This document shows, piece by piece, positions 1 through 6,794 of a DNA stretch of 21,327 nt. The stretch is from an uncultured Lachnospiraceae bacterium (GTDB taxonomy: Bacteria > Bacillota > Clostridia > Lachnospirales > Lachnospiraceae). The DNA lies in the NCBI GenBank assembly GCA_900549995.1, contig URQQ01000072.1, positions 1 to 21,327 on the forward strand, in the 5' to 3' direction. The stretch's first letter is position 1, and each line of letters starts with the position of its first letter. The position numbers were made by a program, and so were the translations under genes. A model generated the notes under the pieces. That model was given only the letters and a program-made list of their open reading frames with translations. It had not been told where the DNA came from and made no database searches.

Positions 1-108
1 ATAACAGAGAACCAAAACACTACAGGATTCTCTGCTACACTTAATACAATATAAAGTTTTGACACCTTCATACAATCTGTTCTTTCCGCTATAGATAGCC
101 CCTTTCCT

Positions 109-705
109 CTAATCCTCCATACTCCCCGGCCTTGCAATATGATCAGAAATAATTTTGACAATTAAATCTACAGAATCCGTACAGCCGTCTTTGATCCACT
201 CATTCACAACATTTAATATCGCTCCCATATAGAATCGGAGAATATACTTTTTCTCATTCTCTGGTATATGAAATCGTTCCAAGATAGGATTTAAAACATG
301 AACGAAAAGATCATCAAAACTATCCTGCATCCTGAGAACTGCCGATTTGCGCACTGCAGTCTGAAAAAGCCTTTTATTCTCCTGAATATATGTCAGGTAT
401 GGAAACAGGTACTTTGGCGTTACCAAGTATAGTTCCTTTATAGCAGTATTTTCTATGTTCTCTATGAAACTTTCTTCCCCTTGTGGAAAATAATCCAGAA
501 ATTGAGTGTTCATGTACCTGACACTTTCATCAAGCAGGTCTCCGATCGTTTCATAATGAAGATAGAAAGTAGAACGGTTTACATTCGCTGTATTGCAAAT
601 CTCTTTTACAGTTATGTATTCAAAATCTTTGTGCTCCAGCAGACTAAGAAATGCCTTGTCCATTTTGACTGCCGTATGAAAATACTTGCTTTCTGATTTA
701 TTCAA
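109..705 (-). CDS. TetR/AcrR family transcriptional regulator, TTG start
   Basis: A 198-residue DNA-binding repressor-type protein. The N-terminal TetR helix-turn-helix spans about residues 10-58, with a recognition region reading ITVKEICNTANVNRSTFYLH followed by Y-ETIGDLLDE. The C-terminal half (FYMGAILNVVNEWIKDGC near the end) resembles the TetR_C_8-like ligand/dimer domain common in Firmicutes. The open frame runs on to 783 but would overlap the upstream membrane protein gene by 47 bases. A GGAGAGG ribosome binding site lies 7 bases before the TTG at 705, so I place the start there. The gene follows the membrane protein gene (stop at 737) by about 31 bases and is probably co-transcribed from the promoter at 1120-1148. 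The target is likely its own operon. The ligand is unknown. Confidence 0.85.
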   Translation of the reverse strand: MNKSESKYFHTAVKMDKAFLSLLEHKDFEYITVKEICNTANVNRSTFYLHYETIGDLLDESVRYMNTQFLDYFPQGEESFIENIENTAIKELYLVTPKYLFPYLTYIQENKRLFQTAVRKSAVLRMQDSFDDLFVHVLNPILERFHIPENEKKYILRFYMGAILNVVNEWIKDGCTDSVDLIVKIISDHIARPGSMED

Positions 706-736
706 ACCGTTCTCCTCTCCGAACCTTGACGCCTTT

Positions 737-1090
737 TTAACCCTCACTGATTTCCTTAGCCAACTGCATAATCTCAAAAGCATACTTCTGTTTCCTGCTT
801 TTATGTAATTTTTTATAAACAGGATAATTAATCCCCATTAATAAAAAACCTATGATCCCTATGATAATTCCTAATACCATAGATCCAGTCGTCGCAGTAC
901 CAATCACGTTCATGGAAATGCACATCCCCACTCCCGTAAGCAATGCTGCCGCAATTCCAAATGTGTAAGCTAAAATCTCTGCCGGAAGCTTCACTCTCTT
1001 ATCCAGTTTCCTCAGTGCAATTACCTTTGATGTATCTTTTGGTGCGTATTCATTAGCCAGTGCCTCTGCATAAATTTTATCTGTGTCCAT
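737..1090 (-). CDS. small two-helix membrane protein, function unknown
   Basis: A 117-residue protein with a charged N-terminus (about 35 residues), two hydrophobic helices at about residues 36-60 and 68-92, and a basic tail (KKLHKSRKQKYAFEI). I recognise the general type, a short conserved membrane protein found beside TetR genes in Lachnospiraceae, but not a function. The start is the ATG at 1090, preceded by AGGAGG at 8 bases. A promoter (TTCAGA, 17 bp, TATAAT on the minus strand) lies about 30 bases upstream. It is the first gene of a two-gene unit with the TetR regulator, so the regulator probably controls this protein's amount, as TetR regulators do for adjacent membrane or efflux proteins. 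With only two helices it is not itself a complete transporter. Confidence 0.75.
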   Translation of the reverse strand: MDTDKIYAEALANEYAPKDTSKVIALRKLDKRVKLPAEILAYTFGIAAALLTGVGMCISMNVIGTATTGSMVLGIIIGIIGFLLMGINYPVYKKLHKSRKQKYAFEIMQLAKEISEG

Positions 1091-1119
1091 ATCTTGAACC
1101 TCCTGTCTTTGATAGATCC

Positions 1120-1148
1120 ATTATAGGAAATTCAAAACATATTCTGAA
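1120..1148 (-). promoter_or_regulatory. promoter of membrane protein-TetR unit
   Basis: On the minus strand, -35 TTCAGA (1143-1148) and -10 TATAAT (1120-1125) are separated by exactly 17 bases. The predicted start of transcription leaves a short leader before the ATG at 1090. The -10 is a perfect consensus match and the -35 matches at the key TT and A positions. Confidence 0.6.
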
Positions 1149-1172
1149 CAACACGAATCCATCTTTGTGTTG
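1149..1172. promoter_or_regulatory. inverted repeat abutting the -35, candidate TetR operator
   Basis: CAACAC (1149-1154) and GTGTTG (1167-1172) form a perfect 6-bp dyad with a 12-base spacer. A further AA/TT pair lies inside after one mismatch. It touches the upstream edge of the -35 at 1143-1148. No T-run follows on either strand, so it is not a terminator. Assignment to the TetR protein at 109-705 is inference from position. Confidence 0.4.
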
Positions 1173-1236
1173 CTTTCACAGCTTCTATTATTCTAAAATC
1201 GCCGAATTTCAGATGAAACAAACAAATTTTTTATAC

Positions 1237-1647
1237 TCAGCCTGTATATGCAGTATCTGCGCTGTTTGAGAAATCCTGCCTGTCAAGCCATTCTTTCTCT
1301 TCCTCTGTTTCAGGAATATCGATTCTCTCTATTTTAAAAATAACCGGCCTCGTACCATCGTTACAGCAGGCAATCATCATTCTGTCATCATTTGTCCAGT
1401 TACGCATAATTGAACCGCCCTGTAATGCTGTGTAGACATACCGGCTGATGGCATCCCACGCCTCGCCACAGAATTTTCCATCAAGCAGATGATAAAAATC
1501 ATCCCTTTCCGGCGTTCTTTTTAATGTAAACGTATCCCCGGCCTGAAAACATGGGCAGGCTCCCGATTTTGGGTCTGCAAGATATTTTTCCTGATAATCC
1601 GTAAAAACTTTTGTTTCCAATACAGTAATTTTACACTCGTGCTGCAT
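1237..1647 (-). CDS. TIGR04076 family protein
   Basis: A 136-residue soluble protein. It opens with MQHECKITVLETKVFTDYQ, has a CPCF motif and GDTF in the first third, and ends in an acidic stretch. The pattern, including the C-x-C-F-x-x-G-D-x-F segment, fits the TIGR04076 family, which is common in anaerobic Firmicutes and has no established function. The frame opens at 1665, but a GGAGGG site sits 7 bases before the ATG at 1647, so I start there. Its own promoter, TTGACT-17-TAATAT, lies at 1748-1776. The gene is monocistronic as far as can be seen. Its cysteines and neighbourhood (flavodoxin upstream, redox cluster beyond) would suit a metal- or redox-linked role, but that is only context. 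Confidence 0.75.
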   Translation of the reverse strand: MQHECKITVLETKVFTDYQEKYLADPKSGACPCFQAGDTFTLKRTPERDDFYHLLDGKFCGEAWDAISRYVYTALQGGSIMRNWTNDDRMMIACCNDGTRPVIFKIERIDIPETEEEKEWLDRQDFSNSADTAYTG

Positions 1648-1747
1648 TCTTATTCCCTCCATCAACTATCGCTCAACAACAACTGTCATCAAAACTAAAT
1701 CTTTTTCTCCTCCATAACTTCTGCTAGAGTAAATTATATCATATTTA

Positions 1748-1776
1748 ATATTAGGAAAGAAAAATTAAATAGTCAA
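1748..1776 (-). promoter_or_regulatory. promoter of TIGR04076 gene
   Basis: Minus-strand -35 TTGACT (1771-1776) and -10 TAATAT (1748-1753) are 17 bases apart. The leader to the ATG at 1647 is about 95 bases and AT-rich. A second TATAAT-like box lies downstream without a matching -35. Confidence 0.55.
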
Positions 1777-1792
1777 TGGGTTCATAATTTCA

Positions 1793-2458
1793 TTACAAAC
1801 CCAGACCGTCTATCCAGGACTGGACATCATTTTCAGAAACGCCAGAGCTAAACCGCTGGCCCTCCAGCCATTTGCCGGTTCCAGCCATTTCTTCAAGCTC
1901 CCTTCCGCTATCCCCAATTCCTGAACTGGCAGATGTACAGAAGGGGATCACCGTCTTCCCGGTAAAATCATTTGCCTGAATAAAAGTATCAACCGGCCAT
2001 GCGGCACTTCCCCACCAGATGGGATAACCGACAAATACCGTGTCATATTCATCCCAGTTCTCAACTGCAGACTTCACCAATGCAATACTCCTGTCTTCAG
2101 GATGCTCATGTTCATATGCTACACGGCTGTTATCGTCATTGTAGCTGAGATCTTGGTCTGTATAATCTTCAACAGGTACAATCTCAAACATATCTCCGCC
2201 CACAGCCGAAGCAACGTAATTCGCCGCATCTGCGGTATTGCCCGTTGCAGAGTAATACACCACAAGGATTTTCCCATCCTTAGCTTCCACAGATTCTGGT
2301 GTTAAATCCTCCGGTTCCTCAGTAACTGCTGCAGAGCTGTCTTCCGCTGGAGATTCCGAAGATGCCGGTTCTGATATACTTTCCGGGCTGGAATTTCCGC
2401 AGGCTGAAAAACTAAATACAAGTACGACACTCAATATAATAGTTAAAATTTTTTTCAT
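1793..2458 (-). CDS. flavodoxin-domain lipoprotein
   Basis: A 221-residue protein with an N-terminal lipoprotein signal: KK, a hydrophobic core, and a lipobox FSAC with the acylated Cys at residue 20. A Ser/Glu/Pro-rich linker follows (about residues 22-60). A flavodoxin domain then runs from KILVVYYSATGNTADAAN. The phosphate-binding loop S-A-T-G-N-T is at 70-75, and YPIWWG (145-150) supplies flavin-stacking residues. It fits Flavodoxin_4-like proteins, which bind FMN and carry one or two electrons. The lipoprotein signal puts it on the outer face of the membrane. The start is the ATG at 2458 with AAGGAG 9 bases upstream; the earlier in-frame TTG lies before that site. It follows the terminator of the LysR-controlled operon, so its expression may be independent. 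No clear promoter was found in the short gap. Confidence 0.85.
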   Translation of the reverse strand: MKKILTIILSVVLVFSFSACGNSSPESISEPASSESPAEDSSAAVTEEPEDLTPESVEAKDGKILVVYYSATGNTADAANYVASAVGGDMFEIVPVEDYTDQDLSYNDDNSRVAYEHEHPEDRSIALVKSAVENWDEYDTVFVGYPIWWGSAAWPVDTFIQANDFTGKTVIPFCTSASSGIGDSGRELEEMAGTGKWLEGQRFSSGVSENDVQSWIDGLGL

Positions 2459-2518
2459 AACAACTTTCTCCTTCAATCATTTTGTGGTTTGTCATATAAG
2501 TTTTTCTAATGCAAATCT

Positions 2519-2551
2519 AAAAGAAAAAGCGCCCGCAAAATACGGACGCTT
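2519..2551 (-). terminator. intrinsic terminator of the LysR-facing redox operon
   Basis: Read on the minus strand, AAGCGTCCG (2543-2551) pairs with CGGGCGCTT (2527-2535). This gives a 9-bp stem with one G-U pair and a 7-base loop, followed by a T-rich run interrupted by one C. It lies about 50 bases past the alcohol dehydrogenase stop and separates it from the flavodoxin gene. Confidence 0.75.
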
Positions 2552-2602
2552 CTACATCTTCGTCAATTGATATAACCCTGGAACGGAATTGTTAGTTACA
2601 TC

Positions 2603-3778
2603 TTATAAGCACATTTTATAGATATTTTCCACATCATCTGCATTCAGACTTCTGATTCCGTTTATCACACCATTGCCGCAGGCATGCTCGGCCATATCTC
2701 TAAAATGCTCTTCCCCGATATTCAAATCAGAAAGAGTACTCTGTTCAAGGCCCAATGTATCAAACGCGAAGTTTGATACTGCTTCCGCAGTTTTCTTCGC
2801 CCCATCCATATCTTCTAATCCTTCTTCAATGCCAAAGACCTTGATACCAAAACGATAGATTGAAGAAGCAGTTGTTTCATTGGTAATGTATTCTAACCAT
2901 CTTGGTGTCACGATGGCAAGGCCATGGCCATGCGTGATATCATAATATGCTGAAAGCTCATGTTCCATTGCATGGCAGGCACAACCGTGTACTGTTCCTG
3001 CATCAAGAATTGTATTCAGCGCCATTGAACTTGCCCACATAAGGTTTGCCCTTGCTTCATAGTTCTCAGGTTCCGCCAGAGCCACAGGCGCCCACTTAAC
3101 AACAGCGCGCATCACTGCTTCCTGCATCTCCAGTATAAGGTCAAATGTTGCATCCCCCGCAAGATAGTAATTATCAAGCACATGATTAAAGATATCAAAT
3201 GCGCCGCAGGCTGTCTGATATGCTGGGAGCGAGAAACAATACTCCGGATTCTCAAATGCCACTTTGGGGAGTAAGGCACTGCCGCCTAAGCCAATCTTTT
3301 CATTGGTATCCATGTTAGAGATCACACCCCAGGCATCCATCTCAGAACCGGTCGCTGCATTTGTAAGGATTGCTGCCACCGGAAGCGCGTCCGTTACCCA
3401 TACGTGGCTGGATACCAATGGCCATACATCTCCATCTTCACTCCTGGCCGCTGCCGCAATCCCTTTGGAGCAGTCAATCGTGGAACCGCCGCCCACTGCA
3501 AGGATCACATCAATGCCTTCCTCCTTACAGATAGCTGCACCTTTATTTGCTGTCGTATGACGAGGGTTAGGTTCAACCCCTGATAACTCGAAAACTTCCA
3601 TCCCGGCATCCTTCATTAATTTTATGACCTGGTCATAAAGACCGCTTCTCTTGATGGAACCACCGCCATATACCAAAAGCACCTTTTTGCCGAATTTCAA
3701 AAGTTCTTCCGGCAAATGTTCCAGCTGATTCTTTCCAAAATAAATCTTATCCGGGTTGTGAAAAATAAAATCGTTCAT
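2603..3778 (-). CDS. iron-containing alcohol dehydrogenase (YqhD/BdhA-like)
   Basis: A 391-residue group III alcohol dehydrogenase, the usual length for the butanol dehydrogenase/YqhD branch. It reduces aldehydes to alcohols, generally with NADPH. The N-terminal nucleotide-binding half has YGGGSIKRSGLYD (37-49) and the VGGGSTIDCSK signature (95-105). The C-terminal helical half carries the metal ligands D195, H199, H269 and H283. Alignment to family landmarks (NHVLDNYY; HAMEHELSAYYDITHG) shows these intact. The ATG at 3778 has AGGAGG 8 bases upstream. It is the last gene of the five-gene run facing LysR, 94 bases after the FMN reductase and just before an intrinsic terminator. The likely role is aldehyde disposal or NAD(P)H re-oxidation. 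The physiological substrate cannot be read from sequence. Confidence 0.93.
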   Translation of the reverse strand: MNDFIFHNPDKIYFGKNQLEHLPEELLKFGKKVLLVYGGGSIKRSGLYDQVIKLMKDAGMEVFELSGVEPNPRHTTANKGAAICKEEGIDVILAVGGGSTIDCSKGIAAAARSEDGDVWPLVSSHVWVTDALPVAAILTNAATGSEMDAWGVISNMDTNEKIGLGGSALLPKVAFENPEYCFSLPAYQTACGAFDIFNHVLDNYYLAGDATFDLILEMQEAVMRAVVKWAPVALAEPENYEARANLMWASSMALNTILDAGTVHGCACHAMEHELSAYYDITHGHGLAIVTPRWLEYITNETTASSIYRFGIKVFGIEEGLEDMDGAKKTAEAVSNFAFDTLGLEQSTLSDLNIGEEHFRDMAEHACGNGVINGIRSLNADDVENIYKMCL

Positions 3779-3872
3779 TATAAATTCCTCCTGTTATTTT
3801 ATCATGTCCTTCTTCTGACTGTTGCTTCTAAGTTTCCCTGTTTCTACATTAATAGCTGGCATGAGCGCCCTT

Positions 3873-4394
3873 CTATAATGATGCACCAAGTGCTCTTGCC
3901 TCGTCTGATTTTCCCTGTGTAACATCACCTGCTGCTGTAATCACCCCCATATCTTCCAGGCCAAGATATCCAAGAAAATCTCCTTCATATGAGAATTTTG
4001 CCCCATCATACTGGTCTCTGTCACCGGAGCACAGTATCATCGCCGTTTTCTTAAGATGCGGCGGCTTAACTGGATAAGCTGCAGAATAAAATCTGTCTAT
4101 GGTACACTTTAGCTGCCCTGATATTCCGTGATAGTAGATAGGCGACGCAATCACAAGCATTTCTGCCTCTTTCAGCAGATCATAAACCTCCTGCATATCA
4201 TCCTTCTGAATACACTGTCCTCTCCCTTTGGAGTGACAATACTCGCAGGCAAGACACCCCTTGATATTCTTACGGCAGACATCTATGACATTTACTTCAT
4301 TCCCGCCTGCAACAGCACCTTCTTTGAAGGCTTCTATCAGCTTAGCCGTATTTCCGCCGGGTCTGGGGCTGCCATTTAATACTAATATCTTCAT
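3873..4394 (-). CDS. NADPH-dependent FMN reductase / flavodoxin-fold protein with Cys cluster
   Basis: A 173-residue flavodoxin-fold protein of the WrbA/iron-sulfur flavoprotein-like kind. The phosphate loop is N-G-S-P-R-P-G-G-N-T (7-16). A cysteine-rich stretch has C47, C50, C53 and C61 (CLACEYC, then C), and SPIYYHG at 84-90 contacts the flavin. Members reduce FMN or quinones with NAD(P)H; some with this Cys spacing bind an iron-sulfur cluster. The frame opens at 4436, but GGAAGGG lies 5 bases before the ATG at 4394, and family members begin MKILVLNGSPR, so I start there. It is 32 bases past the lipoprotein aldo/keto reductase and in the same operon. It could supply reduced flavin to the other enzymes; that is inference. 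Confidence 0.88.
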   Translation of the reverse strand: MKILVLNGSPRPGGNTAKLIEAFKEGAVAGGNEVNVIDVCRKNIKGCLACEYCHSKGRGQCIQKDDMQEVYDLLKEAEMLVIASPIYYHGISGQLKCTIDRFYSAAYPVKPPHLKKTAMILCSGDRDQYDGAKFSYEGDFLGYLGLEDMGVITAAGDVTQGKSDEARALGASL

Positions 4395-4426
4395 ATTGTC
4401 CCTTCCTTTCATTACCACATATTTTC

Positions 4427-5476
4427 CTAATACCAATCGTGCTTCTCATCACGATTGAGTGCTTTCATCTGTTCCATTTCATCGTCTGTAAGTTCAAAAC
4501 CGAAGATGTCCAGATTCTCTTTGATATGTTCCGGGTTCGAGGAACCAGGCATAACGATGACTCCATTCTGGATATCCCATCTGAGAATCACCTGGGCTGA
4601 CGATACGCCATGCGCATCCGCGATGGACAATATCGTCTCATTTGTCAGAAGCTCTTTCGTATAGCCTCTGCCGCCCAGCGGATACCAGCTTTCAACCACA
4701 ATGCCAAGATTCTGAATGTATGGGATCACCTCTGTCTCCTGATAATAAGGATGGATTTCATTCTGTACAACTGCAGGCATAATTGATATCTGCGGCAGGA
4801 ACTCTTCCAGCTCCTCGATATACCAGTTGGAAAGTCCAATAGACCTTATTTTCCCATCTGCCACATACTGCTCCATAACCTTATACGCCTCAACGTCACC
4901 GTCTCCCGGATGATGTAATAACATGAGGTCAATATACTCCACATCTAATTTCTTCAGCGCTTCCTCGATTGCCTGACCCGGATCATCAAACTGAGTGGGA
5001 TAAATCTTGGTCGTGACAAATATTTCTTCCCTGGGCACTGACGAATCTCTGACAGCACGGCCAACTGCCGCCTCGTTATGATACATGTAAGCTGTATCAA
5101 TCAGCCTTCCTCCATTTTCCAAAAGAGTGAAAACCGAACTGTAACACTCCTCATCAGAAAGGCTGTAAGTTCCAAGACCTACGATCGGCATATCATATCC
5201 ACTATTAAGGCGCACTGTTTTCGTTTCCAGATTGAAGCTGTCAGGTGTTTTGGCCTGAATGCTGCTATTTATCTCTTCTTCTGTATTTTCCGCAGCTTTA
5301 TCTCCTCTTGTTTTAATATTCTCCGTGTTCTCAGGAATGCCTGAGTTTTCTGTTTCATTTATAGTTGTTGAGTCATTCGTAGAATCCGGGGCATTATGAT
5401 CTGCCCCACAGGCAGCCATACTTAAAGTCAATACCAGTATCACCCCGCAGGATAACCATTTTCTGATAGAAAACAC
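4427..5476 (-). CDS. aldo/keto reductase with lipoprotein signal peptide
   Basis: A 349-residue two-part protein. Residues 1-24 are a lipoprotein signal (RKWLSC, hydrophobic core, LSMAAC with Cys23 as acyl acceptor). Residues 25-85 are a Ser/Thr/Asn/Glu-rich linker. Residues 86-349 are a complete aldo/keto reductase with the tetrad D127, Y132, K157, H188 and the LDVEYIDLML segment. The C-terminus WY matches the cytosolic paralogue at 5496. Most aldo/keto reductases are cytosolic and NADPH-dependent, so an exported form is unusual. The start is uncertain. The listed GTG at 5476 lies inside the AGGGAGG site, while an ATC at 5467 sits exactly 8 bases after GGAGG and would begin M-RKWLSC. No in-frame ATG precedes the lipobox. 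It sits 19 bases after the cytosolic AKR gene and is co-transcribed with it. Confidence 0.85.
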   Translation of the reverse strand: MFSIRKWLSCGVILVLTLSMAACGADHNAPDSTNDSTTINETENSGIPENTENIKTRGDKAAENTEEEINSSIQAKTPDSFNLETKTVRLNSGYDMPIVGLGTYSLSDEECYSSVFTLLENGGRLIDTAYMYHNEAAVGRAVRDSSVPREEIFVTTKIYPTQFDDPGQAIEEALKKLDVEYIDLMLLHHPGDGDVEAYKVMEQYVADGKIRSIGLSNWYIEELEEFLPQISIMPAVVQNEIHPYYQETEVIPYIQNLGIVVESWYPLGGRGYTKELLTNETILSIADAHGVSSAQVILRWDIQNGVIVMPGSSNPEHIKENLDIFGFELTDDEMEQMKALNRDEKHDWY

Positions 5477-5495
5477 CTCCCTTCTAACTTAAGAA

Positions 5496-6296
5496 TTAAT
5501 ACCAGCCAAACAAAGACCGTCCCTCATTCAACTTCTCAATTTTCTTACATTCTTCCTCTGTCAGGACAAAATCAAAAATATCTATATTTTCCTTCATCCG
5601 CTCTTTTCTCACGGATTTTGGAATGACGCCAATGCCGTTCTGTACCAGATACCGAAGTGCCACCTGTCCGGAGCTTTTACCATGGGAATCACCAATTTCT
5701 TTCAAAACCGGCTCTGCAAATATATTTCTTTTTCCTTCTGTAAAAGAAGCCCATCCCTGCATCTGCGTTCCGTAGCTGTTCAATGTATTTTTCAGCTCAA
5801 GCTGTGGAAAATACACGTGTGACTCCACCTGATCAACCGCCGGAATGGTTCCACACTGCCGGACAAATTCCTTAAATCTTTCTGCATCTAAATTGGATAC
5901 GCCGATTGCCTTGATTTTGCCGTCTTTGCAAGCTTCCTTCATCGCCTCATACATATCAAGTCCCTGTGCATAAGGCTCATGTACCAACATCAGATCAATA
6001 TAATCTGTTTGTAATTTATTTAATGATTCCTCAATCCCGGATTTGGCCTTTTTATAACTTGCATAAGGACGATTGAGTTTTGTCGTAATAAATAAATCCG
6101 CCCGGTCAATTCCACTTCGCTGAATGGCATTTCCTACAATCTCTTCATTGTCATACATCTTCGCAGTATCTATAAGACGATACCCTGTATCGAAGCTTGT
6201 AAGGATTACTTCTTCCCCTTCTTTCCCCCTGACATCCCAGGTTCCAAAACCCAGCATCGGCATTTCCACACTGTTATTCAGTTTAAAATACTCCAT
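5496..6296 (-). CDS. cytosolic aldo/keto reductase
   Basis: A 266-residue (beta/alpha)8-barrel reductase of the 2,5-diketo-gluconate reductase-like (AKR5) kind; length is typical. The catalytic tetrad is complete: D43 and Y48 (DTAKMY), K73 (TTKLN), H106 (LVHEP). The C-terminal cofactor loop reads VIPKSVRKERMKEN, the usual NADPH 2'-phosphate-binding segment. It converts aldehydes or ketones to alcohols in the cytoplasm. The ATG at 6296 has AGAGG about 10 bases upstream. It lies 32 bases after the small protein gene at 6329 and 19 bases before the lipoprotein paralogue. The pair probably arose by duplication followed by gain of an export signal in one copy. LysR control is inferred from the shared promoter region. 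Confidence 0.93.
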   Translation of the reverse strand: MEYFKLNNSVEMPMLGFGTWDVRGKEGEEVILTSFDTGYRLIDTAKMYDNEEIVGNAIQRSGIDRADLFITTKLNRPYASYKKAKSGIEESLNKLQTDYIDLMLVHEPYAQGLDMYEAMKEACKDGKIKAIGVSNLDAERFKEFVRQCGTIPAVDQVESHVYFPQLELKNTLNSYGTQMQGWASFTEGKRNIFAEPVLKEIGDSHGKSSGQVALRYLVQNGIGVIPKSVRKERMKENIDIFDFVLTEEECKKIEKLNEGRSLFGWY

Positions 6297-6328
6297 AAAT
6301 GTAAAACCTCTTTCCTAAAAATTTAAAA

Positions 6329-6565
6329 TTATAAAGAATATTTTTTACCAATCTGATAAATGAGATAATCCAGGCAGTCGAGCTTCCCCTGTTCATCATG
6401 AATCCCATCAAGTAATGCTGCTCTGTGGCTTTTTAACGCCGGCAGCATTTCAGCCCATTTTCCATTTTGAGCCATATCCATACAGCACTTGATGTCTTTC
6501 TCACTGCACCCTGCATCTGCCAGATTCTGATAAAGAATGCCCATTGTATCATTTGCTTCAGCCAT
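6329..6565 (-). CDS. small helical Cys-containing protein, function unknown
   Basis: A 78-residue, apparently all-helical soluble protein, with no signal or membrane segment. Cysteines are at C20, C27, C28 and C64. The second half (LLDGIHDEQGKLDCLDYLIY) looks like an amphipathic helix suited to dimerisation and recalls the C-terminal helices of MerR-type regulators without a DNA-binding head. I recognise it only as a small conserved Firmicutes protein found beside aldo/keto reductase and flavodoxin genes. The ATG at 6565 is preceded by a GGAGAAGGAAAGG run. It is the first gene of the LysR-facing operon, with a leader of roughly 70 bases from the predicted transcription start. A sensor, chaperone or partner role for the reductases is possible; nothing in the sequence decides it. 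Confidence 0.7.
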   Translation of the reverse strand: MAEANDTMGILYQNLADAGCSEKDIKCCMDMAQNGKWAEMLPALKSHRAALLDGIHDEQGKLDCLDYLIYQIGKKYSL

Positions 6566-6642
6566 ATCCTTTCCTTCTCCATTCTATTTCGGTCAGCGCA
6601 GGCTTTCATCTACAGGATGTCATGCGCCCTTTCTATAGTTTT

Positions 6643-6671
6643 ATTATAGTTTTTACTGCATGCTATGTCCA
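6643..6671 (-). promoter_or_regulatory. promoter of the LysR-facing redox operon
   Basis: Minus-strand -35 TGGACA (6666-6671) and consensus -10 TATAAT (6643-6648) are spaced 17 bases apart. The predicted transcription start is near 6636, giving about 70 bases of leader to the ATG at 6565. The palindrome at 6692-6712 is centred near -66, the usual position of a LysR recognition site. Confidence 0.7.
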
Positions 6672-6691
6672 ATAGCTGTTTTTCATCTCAT

Positions 6692-6712
6692 GTTATTCTT
6701 GACAAGAATAAC
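6692..6712. promoter_or_regulatory. perfect 21-bp palindrome, LysR recognition site
   Basis: GTTATTCTTG (6692-6701) and CAAGAATAAC (6703-6712) are perfect inverted arms around a single A. The core contains a T-N11-A motif (T6696 to A6708), the LysR-type recognition form. It overlaps the -35 of the lysR promoter (6699-6704), suiting autorepression, and lies near -66 of the opposite operon, suiting activation. Confidence 0.75.
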
Positions 6713-6727
6713 ACACTAAAGTACAAT
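6699..6727 (+). promoter_or_regulatory. promoter of the LysR regulator gene
   Basis: Consensus -35 TTGACA (6699-6704) and -10 TACAAT (6722-6727) lie 17 bases apart. Transcription would start near 6734, which excludes the in-frame ATG at 6729 and supports the start at 6795. Confidence 0.75.
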
Positions 6728-6794
6728 CGTGATAAGTGTTTCTGAAACTTTTTCACACCAATTTTTATTATTTTTTGATCAGGAGTGTTTTGAT

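Noticed and set aside
5..34. Inverted arms CAGAGAA and TTCTCTG downstream of the first TetR gene, possible terminator.
   Set aside because: The stem needs a bulge and a long loop, and the window ends before any T-run could be seen.
481..696. 71-codon plus-strand frame opposite the TetR gene.
   Set aside because: It is a mirror frame of a well-supported regulator, with no ribosome site and no recognisable domain.
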